DNA of 64,000 nt from Blasia pusilla (taxonomy: Eukaryota; Marchantiophyta; Marchantiopsida; Blasiales). The DNA is taken from positions 22,506,001 to 22,570,000 of the forward strand of contig CM114274.1 of the NCBI GenBank assembly GCA_050084515.1, in the 5' to 3' direction. The stretch's first letter is position 1, and every line of letters starts with the position of its first letter. Under the pieces are notes generated by a model that saw only the letters and a program-made list of their open reading frames with translations, was not told the origin of the DNA and made no database searches. Both the position numbers and the translations under genes were made by a program. This document shows positions 46,951-58,074 of this stretch, piece after piece.

Positions 46951-46975
46951 ATAACTAGCCGGGGGCCGTGCTATG
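46951..46975 (-). other. Possible Helitron-like 3' end
   Basis: On the minus strand the sequence reads GTGCATAGCAC (a short hairpin), then a C/G-rich stretch, then CTAG followed by T. A hairpin just before CTRR and insertion before T are Helitron 3'-end features. The 46,985-47,465 repeats would then be inside that element. No 5' end was found. Confidence 0.3.
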
Positions 46976-46984
46976 CACAAGTTA

Positions 46985-47465
46985 TACTTAATTGTCTTTA
47001 TTATCTCCTTAATTCAACTCCCTTTTTCAAAGTGACATGTGTCGACACCATAGGAGGTCTCACAAGACAGATTCAACCCCTTCGGAGGGTTTCCCCATCC
47101 TCTTTTAGCTATATAGATTGTATTTAAATATCTTTATTACTTTCCTTAATTCAACTCCCTCTTTCAAAGTGACATTTGTCAAGATCATAAGAGCCCTTAG
47201 AGGATATGTGTCAATCCTTTAGAAGGTTTCTTCAAACTCACATAAGTTTTCTTCAAACTCAATCCTCTTTTAATTATATAAATATATTTAATTATCTTTG
47301 TTACTTTCCTTGATTCAACTCCTCCTTTCAAAGTGACATGTGTCGACATTGTAGGAGGCCGTAGAGGACCTCGACCCCATCGAAAGGTTTTTTCAAACCC
47401 CCTCCTCCTTTAATTATATAGATTAGATTTAATTATCTTTATTATTTTCTTTACTTCAACTCCCT
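46985..47465. repeat. Tandem repeats, 135-165-bp unit, three full copies and a partial one
   Basis: The block TTCAACTCCCT.TTTCAAAGTG recurs at about 47,014, 47,150 and 47,316, with a partial copy at 47,456. Each is preceded by a TATATAGATT-ATCTTTATTA segment and followed by GTGTCGACAC-like sequence. Confidence 0.8.
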
Positions 47466-47800
47466 CCCACGCAAGGCTTGGACAGTATCGGCATCCTTTG
47501 TAAAGATTGCCGGCTGCAATCAAGATTTTCCGATGGTTGCAACTCAGGCCCGGGGACGAAACCGAAGAGGAATTAGGTCTCTCCGGTAGGGAGCTGCTTC
47601 AAGTCATAAACGCCGGCCAGCTTGAGGAAACCGGTTGGACTTTCCCGGCAATGTAACCGGGACTTGTTGAATTTTTCAGCCATTTTCCAACCGGGGAAAG
47701 GAGGTGCCGGCCCTGACAGGTGTCAAGAGGGTAGTGGATAAAGGGGTGAGTGTGCAAGGTTCATCCAACCGTCCCTTCTAGGGTGCGGATGATCGGACGG

Positions 47801-48314
47801 CAGTTCATAACTTTGCACTTTGAGAGTCGGGACTCGGGAGAGAGGGAGGCAGGGGAGTAGGGGTCGACTGAGCTCGAGGCATTTGCAACTCGCGATCGGC
47901 TTTCATATTCGTCTCTCTCCTTCTTGAATGCTCGTGGCCGCGTCTCTGCTTACTCCTGCTAGCCGTGTTGCTTGTCGTCGTCCTGGGCGCCTCGTTGCTG
48001 GTTGCTCGGTGTGATTAGTGCTTACTCCTCGAGTCCTCACCGTGACACCGTCCTCGGCAGTTCACAACTTCGCACTTTGAGAGTCGGGACTCAGGAGAGA
48101 GGGAGGCAGGGGAGTAGGGGTCGACTGAGCTCAAGGCATTTGCAACTCGTGATCGGCTTTCATATTCTTCTCTCTCCTTCCTGAATGCTCGTGGCCGCGT
48201 CTCTGCTTACTCCTGCTCGCCGTGTTGCTCGTCGTCATCCTAGGCGCCTCATTGCTGGTTGCTCGATGTGCTTAGTGCTTACTCCTCGGGTCCTCACCGT
48301 AACACCGTCCTCGG
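47801..48314. repeat. 257-bp tandem duplication
   Basis: CAGTTCATAACTTTGCACTT at 47,801 recurs as CAGTTCACAACTTCGCACTT at 48,058, and the two units align to their ends with few differences. The region is rich in GGGACTCGGGA and GAGAGAGGG. It precedes the hAT relic and may be its 5' non-coding part. Open frames here follow the repeat. Confidence 0.88.
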
Positions 48315-48315
48315 C

Positions 48316-48390
48316 GCCTCGTTGCTTGCTCGTCCTCAACGCCTCCTTGCTCGCTCGTCCTCAGTGCCTCGTTGCTAGCTCGTCATTGTA
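48316..48390. repeat. 25-bp tandem repeat, three copies
   Basis: Units start at 48,316, 48,341 and 48,366 with GCCTCGTTGC or GCCTCCTTGC, each containing GCTCGTC. Confidence 0.85.
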
Positions 48391-49023
48391 TTTACTCGTC
48401 ATTGCTCTCAGCGATCATTGTCGTGATTGCTTAGTTCTTATTATGTTCGCTCAATGCTCTATTTCTCTTGCTGCTCAGTCGCTAATTCACGCTGCTCCAT
48501 ATTGCTCAGAACTACTGCTTGCTGCCACCGCACCGTAGGTGACAAAAAGTGGAAGAAATCGGCTGTCAGACACACCTCATCGAGTTCCGGGAGTTGGACA
48601 GGCGAGTGTGACTCACTCAGAGTCTTAGACGCTCATCCAAGCCTCATCCCTGCTGTAGGAGGTAGGGGCTCGGGACTTGGGACTCGAGAGAGAGTTGGGG
48701 AGTGGGGACTCGGTCCTCAATCCTCATGTGCTCAATCTCGCACCTCATTCTTGTGCCATTGCAATTCAGGAGAAGCCCGCACACATTCCATTCTCCTCCT
48801 ACTTGCCGCTCGCTTATTTTCCTGTTTTCTCTCAGGACTTAGGAGTTGGGGCCCAAGGGAGTAGGGGTTAGAGACTTGGGTCTCATTTGCACTCTTGTAG
48901 CTTGTCATTGTCGCTCTTTGTTGAAGTTCTGGGAGCCTTTCATTGCTTCTGTAAACCCTTGAAACCGTCCGACCCTAAACCCTTTACAAAGGGTTTCAAA
49001 GTAGTGAACTCTCAAAGTTCCTT

Positions 49024-51280
49024 ATGGAGGATATTTTGGCCAACAATACATCTAGGGGTAAGAGACAAAAATCCCTTACTGATATGGGGTTTATGAAGAG
49101 GACTGTCAGTGAACCAGCAGTAGAAACCAACTCATGTGAGGAGATAGATTCTCCTTCAGATCTTGCCTCTTCAAAGATTGAAGAGAACAACAGGCTTTGG
49201 AAAGACTCTTGGTATCAAGCTTTTGAATGGATTCAATTTGATCCTCACACATGGAGGGTATTTTGTAAAGTGTGCAAGGACTCAGGAGGGAAATTTGTAT
49301 TTGCCACATCCAGAGCCATCAATGTGAAGATTTCTGCCTTCACAGACCATGGTAAATCAAGGAACATAAAAAACTGGCTTGGGTTGAGTATAGTGGTAGA
49401 AAAACTCTGCAAAAAGCTATTGCAAGCACCAATAGAAACTGCGATTTAGCGGTGCTTAATCTATTTCAAGGAGCATACTTCATGGCTAAATATAATGTTG
49501 CATTTTCCTCATTCCCTGGTCTCTGTGCATTACTCAAATCTGGATCTATGATGCTCACAAAATCGATGTATCAGGATGACAAGACATGTGCACATATGAT
49601 AACATGTATTAGTTTGGTAATTCAAAGATTGCTTCTAGCTAGGGTTAGACTTAGTCCCTTTTACGGAATAATGGTAGATGAATCCACTGACATATCAGTA
49701 ACAGGACACCTCGTTGCCTTTGTCACTTACCTTGATGAAGGTCAAGTGTGCATCTCCTTCTTAGGATTGATCAAGGTTGAGAACAAGGATGCTGAGTCCA
49801 TTTCAGATTGTTTAGTATCCTTACTTAGGGAATGGGAATTGGATTTTGAGAAGATGGTTGGTTTCGGGTCTGATGGGGCCAACACTATGGTAGGTACAAG
49901 GAATGGGGTAAGTGCCCGTTTGAAGAGGAATGTTAATCCTTACATGACAAGCGTCCATTGTGTGGCACACCGGACAAACTTAGCTGCTCTTGGTGCAGCA
50001 AAGAGCCCAGGGTGCAAGGAACTTAGTGATGAGATGGATAACATTTTGAATTCTGTTGCATTTTATTTCAAGAAGAGTTCTAAGAGGAAGTCTGGTCTCT
50101 CTTCTCTACAAGAGGAGCTAAACGATTCTAGGAAAGTCATGAAACGTTATCAGAAGGTCAGATGGCTTAGAAGGTGGCAAGCCGTTACCTCTTTATGTGA
50201 TAGTTTAGAATCGGTCATGGTCTACTTCTCTATTGTGAATTCGAAGGAAGATGATGGGGTAGCTTCACATCTTCTAAAGAGGTTAAAGTCCTTCAAAATG
50301 ATTTACATTTTATACTTTATGGCTGATATACTTCCTTCTATGGCAATGTTGAGCAAGTTATTCCAGATGAAGTTTGGTAATATATCTAGCGTTGCTTCTA
50401 TTGTTCAGACTGAGATAGCACATGTTAGAATGAATTATGTACATGAAAGTGTAGATATCAATGCCTATCTCATTTCTCAGTCTAGCCGTTTTCATCTCCT
50501 TCCGAACTATGGTCCTAGTGATGGATATCTGCAGCGCTTGCAATCAGAGATAAGGGGCTCTTTCTTTCATTCAATCCAAATGGATAGGGTGTGACAGGAA
50601 AGGATTTAGAAGAAGCTATTTTTTTCCAAAGGAATTTTTCTGAGGCCATATGTGTAGCTTTGCAAGAAAGGTTTGAAGACAATAACATCATTGGAGGTTT
50701 TAAGATCCTCAATCCATCCCAAATGCCTTCTACCATATCTAGTTTAAGAGATTGGGGTGTGAGAGACTTGGAAATGTTGAGCTCTTTCTAGAAAACCTTG
50801 CATGGCAAGGTGAAAAAGCCTCTTCTAGATGGTGTAGCCCTTAAGAATGAATTCTTGGCCTTCAAGATTCAAGCCATGACAGAATGGAAGCAGAAGTCCT
50901 TCAAGGACTTATGGTGTATGGTAAGTGGTAGTCCGAGCCTGAAGGCTAAGTATGCTAATCTCTGTATTTTAGGTGATATAGCTAGAGTCCAATATGTATC
51001 AACAACATCATGTGAGAGAGCTTTTAGCATTCAGAATGTCATTAAGAATAGGTTAAGAAATAGCTTAACCTCTTATCACTTGGAAGCTTTGCTGAGGGTT
51101 AATATGGAGGGTCCAAATGAGAATTTTGATGTGGATAAGGTCCTCATTTCTACTATGGACACATGGAAACAGTCAAAGGAATACAGATTTGTATATGCTA
51201 ATCCAGAGTTGTACATTGTTCCTCCCATTGTACTTGAAGCTGCTGAGGAAGGTGAGCTTAACCCTGACCTTTCATCCTAG
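49024..51280 (+). pseudogene. hAT-superfamily transposase relic (ZNF862-like type)
   Basis: Order: N-terminal zinc-finger-like region (WRVFCKVCKDSGGKFVF), core with YGIMVDESTDISVTGHL (first Asp region, near 49,675), FGSDGANTMVGTRNGVS and HCVAHRTNLAALGA (near 49,865-49,990), and C-terminal dimerisation segment (CERAFSIQNVIKNRLRNSL, near 51,012). The total is about 740 residues, as in full-length hAT proteins. The frame shifts near 49,390 and 50,590, and an in-frame TAG lies at 50,789-50,791. It catalyses cut-and-paste transposition in intact relatives. Flanking terminal inverted repeats were not identified. Confidence 0.85.
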
Positions 51281-51390
51281 TTTCTCTATGACTTCATTTC
51301 ATTTTGCAAATGCTTTTACTAGTTATTTATTTTCTGTAGTCAAACCCCTCCTACAATGAAAGTTCATTTTATGAATACTCCTTGTAGGAA

Positions 51391-51575
51391 GGGTTCTTAG
51401 CACCTTGGCCCCCAACTGGTAGGGGAAGTGGCTCAACTCACCGGAGGTAATGAGGAGGTGAGCTGAGAAGGCTAAGAAGGGTTCTTAGCACCTCTTGCCC
51501 CCAATTGGGAGGGGGAATTCTGGTTCAACTCCAGCCAGAGGTAAAAAAATGAGGAGGTTAGCTAGAAGGCTACTG
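51391..51575. repeat. 88-bp imperfect tandem duplication
   Basis: GGGTTCTTAGCACCT starts units at 51,391 and 51,479. The second contains GGTTCAACTCC, which fits the tRNA B-box consensus, but no convincing A box or A-tail was found. Confidence 0.6.
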
Positions 51576-51840
51576 GGGACTTTGCTTATAACCAGAACAA
51601 AACTGAAAGGTAGAAAATGTGATGGCAAAAAACTGGCATGCCAACTCCAAGCCCATTAAAAAACCGGTGATTCAAATTACATGCAAGAAATTACCTGAAA
51701 AGGAAATTTTTTTTGGGCAAAAACCTGATAAGGTAAAAAGTCTTAGGGGGTCGACTGAGACATATTTCAGAAAACCTGAATGTTTCAAATAGTCCAGGTA
51801 AAAAACCACGGGAGCTCTTAGGGCCGGGTCGCATGGGCGA

Positions 51841-51870
51841 CTTCTTGGGGTCGCTTGCGACCCCAAGAAG
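51841..51870. repeat. Perfect 30-bp subterminal palindrome of the Harbinger element
   Basis: CTTCTTGGGGTCGC and its exact reverse complement are separated by two bases. The same palindrome, with one mismatch, occupies the same place in the MITE at 30,974-31,005. Confidence 0.93.
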
Positions 51871-52174
51871 CCACCCGCCGGCTGGAACTGCTCGCCGGCG
51901 GCGGCTTTCCAGCCGGTTCCTTCCAACCGGCTGGGAACGGAAAGTCCGTTTCCGGTTACGGAAACGGATTTTCCCTCCCAATTCCCCCCCTTTTCCTTTC
52001 CTTTCGGTTCCTATAAATTCAATCCTTCTTTTTTTTATTCATTCTAACTTTGCTCCTTGTCTGAGTTGTCATTTTCATAGATTTCATGTTTCATGCATAT
52101 TTTAGTCACATCGTAAGACATTTTTTTATTTTTTTATTCTAAGATTTTTTTTTTCTTTTTCAACTTTTTTAATC

Positions 52175-53345
52175 ATGGATATTTTAGATGAAGAGAGAAT
52201 GAACATGTGCTTCTTGACTATTTATTTGGTTCTTATAATTCAAATTTTTTCTACTCGTCTTTTTTTCCTTCAAGTTAGGAGTAGGAGGTCCTTCTTTCAT
52301 TATCGTGCTCTCTTCTATTTCCAATTCATGATGAATGCTAGGTCTAGTATTACATCACGTCGCATGTTCTCTCCTTGGTATATTTTACCACGATCTATGA
52401 CATTTACATGTCTTTTCATTGACGAAACTATAATAAGAAGAGATCATCCGGAGCGATTTAGAGATTTCTTTCGTGTTACGGTAAATACATTTGACTTCAT
52501 TTGTGATATGTTACGGAGTCGACTAACTACTAATCCTCCCCATTTCCTACAAGTCTTACCAAACAGGTTGTTGAGTGTTGAGAGACAAGTCGCTATTCCT
52601 CTACGACGTCTTACCACAGGGGATCAAATGAAGGGGATTGGAGAGCTTTTCGGTATCGGAAAATCTACAACTGTGCAAGTTGTCTTTAGAGTCATTAATG
52701 CACTTGTGGAGGAGGCACGTGGGGCAGTGGCTTGGCCGAAAGGACAGCATATGGAGAGGGTAAAATCAGATTTCGAAGCACAACATGGATTTTTGAATTG
52801 TTGCGGTGCAATTGATGTCACTCACTTCCTCATGGAACTACCAGCGGGTGCAAATTCCACAGTTTGGTATAGTCATAAAAGCAAATCTTATGCTTGTGCG
52901 ATGCAAGCTATCGTTGATTCAAGACTGAAATTCCTAGATATCCTGCTTCTATTCATGATACTCGAGTTCTTCGAAACTCCCAATTCTACAAAAATGTAAC
53001 TTCCAACCAAAGGGTCGTAGATGGACATTCACTTGCATTAAGAAATGGTGAGAGGATTCGAGAGTATATTATTGGTGATGCAGGATATCCACTCTTGTCA
53101 TGGCTCATAGTTCCTTATCCAAGAGCACCTATCGGACAAAAGGACACTTGGAACTTTTATCATTCTTCCATGAGGATGTGTGTGGAGAGAGCTTTCGGCC
53201 GATTAAAAGGGACATGGCGCATACTCAATCGAGTCATTTACAAGCCAAACTTACAAGCACTACCGAAGATGATATTTGCTACATGTGCTCTTCATAACAT
53301 CATGATAGATAGAGAAGATCCTCTAGTATATGATCTCATGGATCC
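52175..53345 (+). pseudogene. PIF/Harbinger DDE transposase (frameshifted, split by copy 5)
   Basis: The first frame (52,175-52,999) contains HPERFRDFFRVTVNTFDFIC, GIGELFGIGKSTTVQVVFRV and CGAIDVTHFLMELPAGANST with the first catalytic Asp. A frameshift near 52,938 leads to SIHDTRVLRNSQFYKN, then IIGDAGYPLLSWLIVPYP (second Asp, near 53,080), RMCVERAFGRLKGTW (Glu, near 53,185) and ALHNIMIDREDPLVYDLMD. The frame is then cut by copy 5 between codon positions and resumes at 63,663. The start codon is uncertain, because the first 40 residues are unusually hydrophobic. Confidence 0.88.
53342..53345. other. Target site duplication (left) of copy 5
   Basis: ATCC directly precedes the TG at the left end of copy 5. 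The same ATCC follows its right end at 63,659-63,662. Removing the element and one ATCC restores the transposase reading frame. Confidence 0.8.
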
Positions 53346-53857
53346 TGTCACGTCTTTTAGGATAGATCGGTGGGATCTAATAGAGCGCCTTCATGAGTAG
53401 TGGAGGACACGCCCAGTAGGTCGAGGGTGACCTTCTGAGGCCCTTGGAAACCTGAGATAGCAGGTTTTTCTTTCGTTTCGGCTCATTTGGAGCCATATTG
53501 AGGAACTTACTATTTTAGGCAAGTACCATTTTGAGTATATGATCGACTTACTATTTTTGGTAAGTGGCCCTTGACCTCCTACATCAGGTCAAGAGCCAAG
53601 GAGGTGACTTGGGAGAATAGGTTACCATGGAGAGAGCTTGGGAGAGGGGGGAGGGTATACCTCAAGGAGAGAGCTTGAGAGCTGATTCTCTCTTTGTTGA
53701 ACCTCTTGGCATGAGGCGGCGGAGCTATGGTACCTTGCCTTGTGAGTGTAACCCAAGCCTCTCATTAGGAGAGTGGGTTTGGTTTGACATGAGAGAGAGT
53801 GCACACCTTTGAGAGCTATGGTGTGAGATGGTGGAGAGAGAGATTGGATCTTACTTT
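53346..53857 (+). repeat. Terminal repeat A1, copy 5
   Basis: 512 bp, about 98 percent identical by eye to A2 (63,018-63,530). It begins TGTCACGTC and ends TTGGATCTTACTTT. The leader (ACAAAGAGAG) follows with no B unit between, whereas at the 3' end A2 is followed by B2. Confidence 0.92.
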
Positions 53858-55600
53858 ACAAAGAGAGAATGAGAGAATGAGAGAGTGAGAGAGCTTCATG
53901 GGGGAGCTCGCTGGTCACTCACTGTTTTTGTAGGTTGGGGACCGTGTTCCCCGTTCAGCGGCTCATGGGAGTGCTCACCGGAGCAAGGGCTGCTTTCATT
54001 ACTCTTTGCATTTGCCGATTTTTCGTGTGGAAGAGTGGCGCACGGAAACACTGCCCAATTTCTGATAGGGATTGAGTATGGGGGCGGGTTGCCCCATGGT
54101 GGTGCTCTCGGGAGCACCATGTAGCTTGCTGATTTGTATTTTTCCAGATGTTACATTTTCGTTGGGAGAAATCAGTGCGGGAGCGCTGCCAAATTTTGTG
54201 TAGGAGAAAGAGACATTGGGCTTTACGACAGTCCCCGTCAGTTTTTACTGAAATTTTTGATTCTAAATATTTTTGATAGTAGCGTAGATCGTGAAGCTGT
54301 GCACGCTGTGCAACAAACAATGCACAATTTGGAGTTGCGAGCAAAAAGTTATGAGCAATCTTGTAAAGCTGCCATTGCTAGGCAATTTTTAGGGTTAAAT
54401 CGTGCAAACCCTAAATCAGCCGCCACACCGGCGGCGGCCGTCGCCATCATAGTCACCGTCAACGGTCGACGGTCAACCGTCACCATCACCGGTCAACCGT
54501 CACAATCAACGGTCAACCGTCACCGTCATCGGTCGGCCGTCACCATCAGTGGTCAACCGTCACTGTCAAGGGTCCACCGTCCATTGTCCACCCTTTGGGT
54601 GCCATTGCCGCCATTACGGAGTGGAGGGTCTTCCATGACGTTCGTTGATTCCTTGACTTGCGTCGCCACCACGTACTTTGTTTTGGCCGCCACCGTCATC
54701 GCAGTTTCTTCATCAACCAGTGAAGGCAGATGGCCTCTGGTTATGGTGTTTGAGTTTTGATTTCATGCTGCTATGTTGTGATTGGGAGCCGCTCGACGAC
54801 GATCGAGTATCGTGCCGTGACGTCCGTAGCCGCAACGCACCGCCGATTGCTGCGCCGTGCCGCTCGTGGCCGCACCGCACCATCTCAATCACGGAGCCGC
54901 ACCGTCATTGTGGAGCAGAGTGTGGGATTATTATTGATTGAGGAGGGTATTATTACCGCATCCCACCATCGAGGGCCGTGCCGTTCGTAGCCGTTCCGTG
55001 CCGCCTGCAACGCCGCACCGTTCCGCTGGGACGGCACTGTCTATCGAGGAGTTTTGAGCAAAGATCGATGACGGGAGGAGTATGACTTGCTGATTGGAGG
55101 AGTTGTCTCCACGATCGAGTTGGGGTCTAGATTTGCGATTCTTGAGGAGCGACATCGACATGTGTTCAGTTACCCATTCGGTCCTTTACCCCGCACGTGT
55201 GAGGGATTAGGATTTATTTGGGGATAATGGGTGTGTGGATGCTTGAGAGCATCATTTATGTATGTGGTTTAGGGACATAGATCTGTGTGGGATGTCCGGA
55301 GTTGAGGGTAGGTTGTCGATGAGATGATAGCCTGGTCGATTTGCCGCACCACGCCGCGTGTTGCCGCACGTTACACGTCTCGGGGAGAGAGAGTGTAGAT
55401 CGAGTGCCGCATGTTTGGGATGAGTGATTGAGGGATTCCTCACGAGGTTCAGAGTGATCGGGTGAGAGGGGCACGAGGGTCATCACGAGTCTGCTCGGGA
55501 CTTTGAGAGGCGAGGTGGTGAACCCGAGAGAAGCTCTAGAGGTTTTACGTGGAGTGGCGCGAGGTTTCGAGGGTCTCCACGTGAGGGACCACCTCGACCT
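53858..55600 (+). other. Leader of copy 5
   Basis: GA-rich at first, then mostly CCG-rich non-coding text matching parts of the copy 1 leader. A 208-codon open frame (54,134-54,760) contains VDREAVHAVQQTMHNLEL, whose equivalent exists in copy 1 (781-880). It then runs through a 20-bp tandem repeat. It may be a small upstream frame or chance. No tRNA primer site could be recognised after A1. Confidence 0.45.
54471..54590. repeat. 20-bp tandem repeat, six units, in the leader
   Basis: Units of the type GGTCAACCGTCACCATCAAC are repeated from 54,471 to 54,590 with a few substitutions. They are not evident in the copy 1 leader. Confidence 0.88.
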
Positions 55601-55604
55601 CCTT

Positions 55605-56480
55605 TTGTGTCATCGTCAGACGAGGGGGAGGGTGTAGAGGAGTTTGTGAGCACATCGCCACACATTGTGAGTGGTCCTACTAGTTGGGCGTACGAGATGG
55701 ACGCCGGGGTAGAGGACCGCGAGGTTTTCAGTGCGTAGAGGCACGATTGAGTTGCACGATTTTATAGCAGAGTTTAGGAGTTGGTGCGACTCTCAGCGGG
55801 CCAGGAACTCTAGAGAGTTCAACCCGTTTACAGCATGGAACGGTATGTTCCAGCATTTAGAGGGGGCGCCCATGGACGATTATCATGAGTTCTCTCAGAG
55901 ATATGCATGTGAGATCGAGGCGTGGAGGCTCTACTATGACCCACATTATGTGTCATGGACGGAGCCGTTCCCAGATGAGGAGGAGGAGTCAGGAGAGGCT
56001 ACTGCCTCTTCCACTAGTGACGTTTTAGGAGGGGTCACTCGCACGGGAGCAGTTGCACCGTCTAGTCGGGTTTGTCCCAGGTTCAACCTTGTGGTTGAGT
56101 TCTTTGTTGAGTTGAGGGCGAGCTACTAGGGGGTACGGACGGAGAAGTTGCGGAGCATCCACGACTTCAAGAGGCGCTCGGGTGAGAGTTTGCGTGAGGC
56201 TTACACTCGCTTGCGCCGGTTGATCAGCGTCACTCAGGGGGTGACAGAGGCTCATGCTATCTAGTCATGGTATGCGATGCTGGACCGGACCCTACGGACA
56301 CGGGTGCGGGAGGGGGTGCTTCTTATGAACACCTCCCCTACGTTGAGAGATGTTTTTAGGACCGCCGAGAATATTGAGCGCAACATGGCGGAGGAGAGCG
56401 TAGCCACCATGGGTTCTGGCGAGAGCGATCCACGATTGTCGCACCACGTGCGGCAAACAACGTGACTCGAGATAGGTCGA
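55605..56480 (+). pseudogene. gag of copy 5
   Basis: After VSSSDEGEGVEEFVSTSPH (55,610-55,665) and a short frameshift, 132 codons are open (55,731-56,129). They include ELHDFIAEFRSWCDSQRARN, TAWNGMFQHLEGAP, DDYHEFSQRYA and WRLYYDPHYVSWTEPFPDEE. The C-terminal part shows RLRRLISVTQGVTEAHAI and, after a stop, RVREGVLLMNTSPTLRDVF and ENIERNMAEESVA. This is the retrotransposon capsid region. Stops at 56,127 and 56,261 and frameshifts disable it. Confidence 0.78.
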
Positions 56481-56639
56481 TTGGGCACCACGAGCTCGGG
56501 GAGGAGGATACCGAGAGGCCGTGCCACGAGACTGCGCCTTCATATGCGGCTCACCGCAGCCGCCTACTATTACTTGTTGGTCATGTGGTGGAGCCCATCA
56601 TCGCGATTGCACTCGTCGGGGTCATGGACGTGTGCCTCA

Positions 56640-56990
56640 AAGATGGAGGAGGAGATGGTCTGCGCACAGGAGGTTATCAATGTGACTATTGTCGAGGTAT
56701 GGTCATACATGCGCTTGGCGGTGTTTTAGTTTACATCCTGAGTTACGCCTGGACCGAGGGCGAAGAGAGGGCACCAGAGCGAGTAGCCGGTTCGGGTGGG
56801 CCTAGAGATCGTGCTCGGTGGTCCCGTAGGGGGACGAGGAGCCGGAGTTGCCCGGCAGGGTGGTGGAGTTTCCGTGGAGGAGGTAGAGTACCACCACCTA
56901 GACGCGCCGAGGAGATGCCGGACGTGAGGTTGGGATGGTCGCCGGATACAACAACTCAGAGCAGATTGCCGCTATGGCATTGAGGTTACC
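56640..56990 (+). pseudogene. Nucleocapsid zinc knuckle and Gly/Arg-rich tail, copy 5
   Basis: The frame at 56,670 reads QCDYCRG and, one base shifted, YGHT followed by a Cys, so together they form a CCHC knuckle (C-x2-C-x4-H-xn-C). It continues with LHPELR and a Gly/Arg-rich stretch to VPPPRRAEE, as in copy 1. Zinc knuckles and RG-rich tails bind nucleic acid. Confidence 0.65.
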
Positions 56991-56992
56991 CG

Positions 56993-57530
56993 ATGCCGGA
57001 TTCGTGGCATCGACATCATATGGAGCAGCCAGAGATCCTGGAGGATCCTGGATGGATGTCGGGGGTTGCCCAGATGGAGGCCGCCGCCAGATTTGACGCT
57101 GCGTGGGAGCAGCCGCAGAGTTGGATCCACAGCGAGGGAAGCCGAGAGAGACTAGGCTTCCTCAATCTTTCACGTTGTCGAAGCGATGAGGACCCCATCG
57201 ATGGGTCCTCATCAAAGTTCCTGGAGAGTTGGTAATGTTGTTGGTGTGCAAGCACGGAGGGCGATGGGAGAAGCGAGTCGGCGACTTTACTCCTATTGTT
57301 GATGCTCGGGAGGGGCATGTGTCGAGCACGTTGTTGGGGCGCCACCGTTGTGTACCGCACTCCTTTATTTTTGCTTCCGATGTTGTGCGTTGGGAGGTAC
57401 GCCCGTCGAGGCTTTTGCCTGGCCGCTTCACTATGTGAGAGCGAGTTGGAGTTCTGCATCACGTTCGAGGTGATTGCAGAGGAGGTGATGGACCTGCCCT
57501 TGAGCGGATGCTCGGGCCGCCCACGTCGAT
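56993..57530 (+). pseudogene. Linker between gag and protease, copy 5
   Basis: Pieces of the conserved linker are visible in several frames: MEAAARFDAAWEQPQSW, ARRAMGEAS-like, and EVMDLPL near 57,483. No domain is recognised. Confidence 0.5.
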
Positions 57531-57536
57531 TCATGG

Positions 57537-58061
57537 CAAAGTCGGTCGCTAGGATGGCGGAGATGCCCGCTAGACCCGCGATAGAGCGTGCCATGGCTTC
57601 TCCTGGTGTTGTTTTGCTGGATAACCAAGGAGAGGTCTTCCAGTTGGTGAGTCCTGGAGGTAGAGCTTTTAGTCCGCAGCGCGTCTTGTTGGATTCAGGA
57701 GCGCAACCCTTGATGTTGGGGAAAGCGTCATTCAGAGGATTGGGCTTGACGAGAGCCGATGTGGAGTGTTGTCCATTTTGGATACAGACATCCTTGGATG
57801 GAGCGAGTACCACACAGTATATAACCCGACAAGAGGTCGTGGTGAGGATTCGCCCGGGACATCCTACAGATGAGTCCGTGGTGCACGCCAAGACGATAGT
57901 GATTGATGCTGAGTCCTACGACGTCTTGGTTGGTGGAGCAGTGTTATACCGATGGGGTTTTCCCTGGATTACTGGGAGGAGTCAGCGTCCTACAGACCAG
58001 GATGGCAGTCAGGTGATGGGTGCCTTAGCTCATTACCCGTTCGATTCACAGTGTAAAGATG
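57537..58061 (+). pseudogene. Aspartic protease, copy 5 (best preserved copy)
   Basis: The frame is open from about 57,300 to 58,096. It reads GVVLLDNQGEVFQLVSPGG, then VLLDSGAQPLML with the catalytic D-S-G-A (Asp codon 57,692-57,694), GKASFRGLGLTRADVE and ESYDVLVGGAVLYRWGF, the usual C-terminal strand of retropepsins. A frameshift follows before the methyltransferase, so protease and methyltransferase were probably one polyprotein. The family cleaves gag-pol precursors as a dimer. Confidence 0.8.
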
Positions 58062-58074
58062 ATCGAGCAACGGC

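Larger units (their letters stand above)
51821..53345 (+). mobile_element. PIF/Harbinger element, left part (split by copy 5)
   Basis: TTA (51,818-51,820) precedes GGGCCGGGTCGCATGGGC, which resembles the terminal repeat of the MITE at 30,954. Non-coding sequence to about 52,170 holds several inverted repeats. The transposase follows and is interrupted at 53,345 by Gypsy copy 5. The element resumes at 63,659 and extends past the window, so its right terminus is not seen. Confidence 0.82.

Noticed and set aside
46985-47465. CRISPR-like or regulatory array
   Set aside because: Units are long, diverged and without regular spacers, and this is plant nuclear DNA.
47801-48314. 257-bp direct repeats as LTRs of a small element
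   Set aside because: The units are adjacent, with nothing between them, so they are a tandem duplication.
51479-51575. tRNA-derived SINE
   Set aside because: GGTTCAACTCC fits a B box, but no proper A box, poly-A tail or target duplication was found.
54134-54760. 208-codon leader frame as a real protein
   Set aside because: The second half is a 20-bp minisatellite translation. Only the short VDRE segment has a counterpart in copy 1, and that is too little for a gene call.
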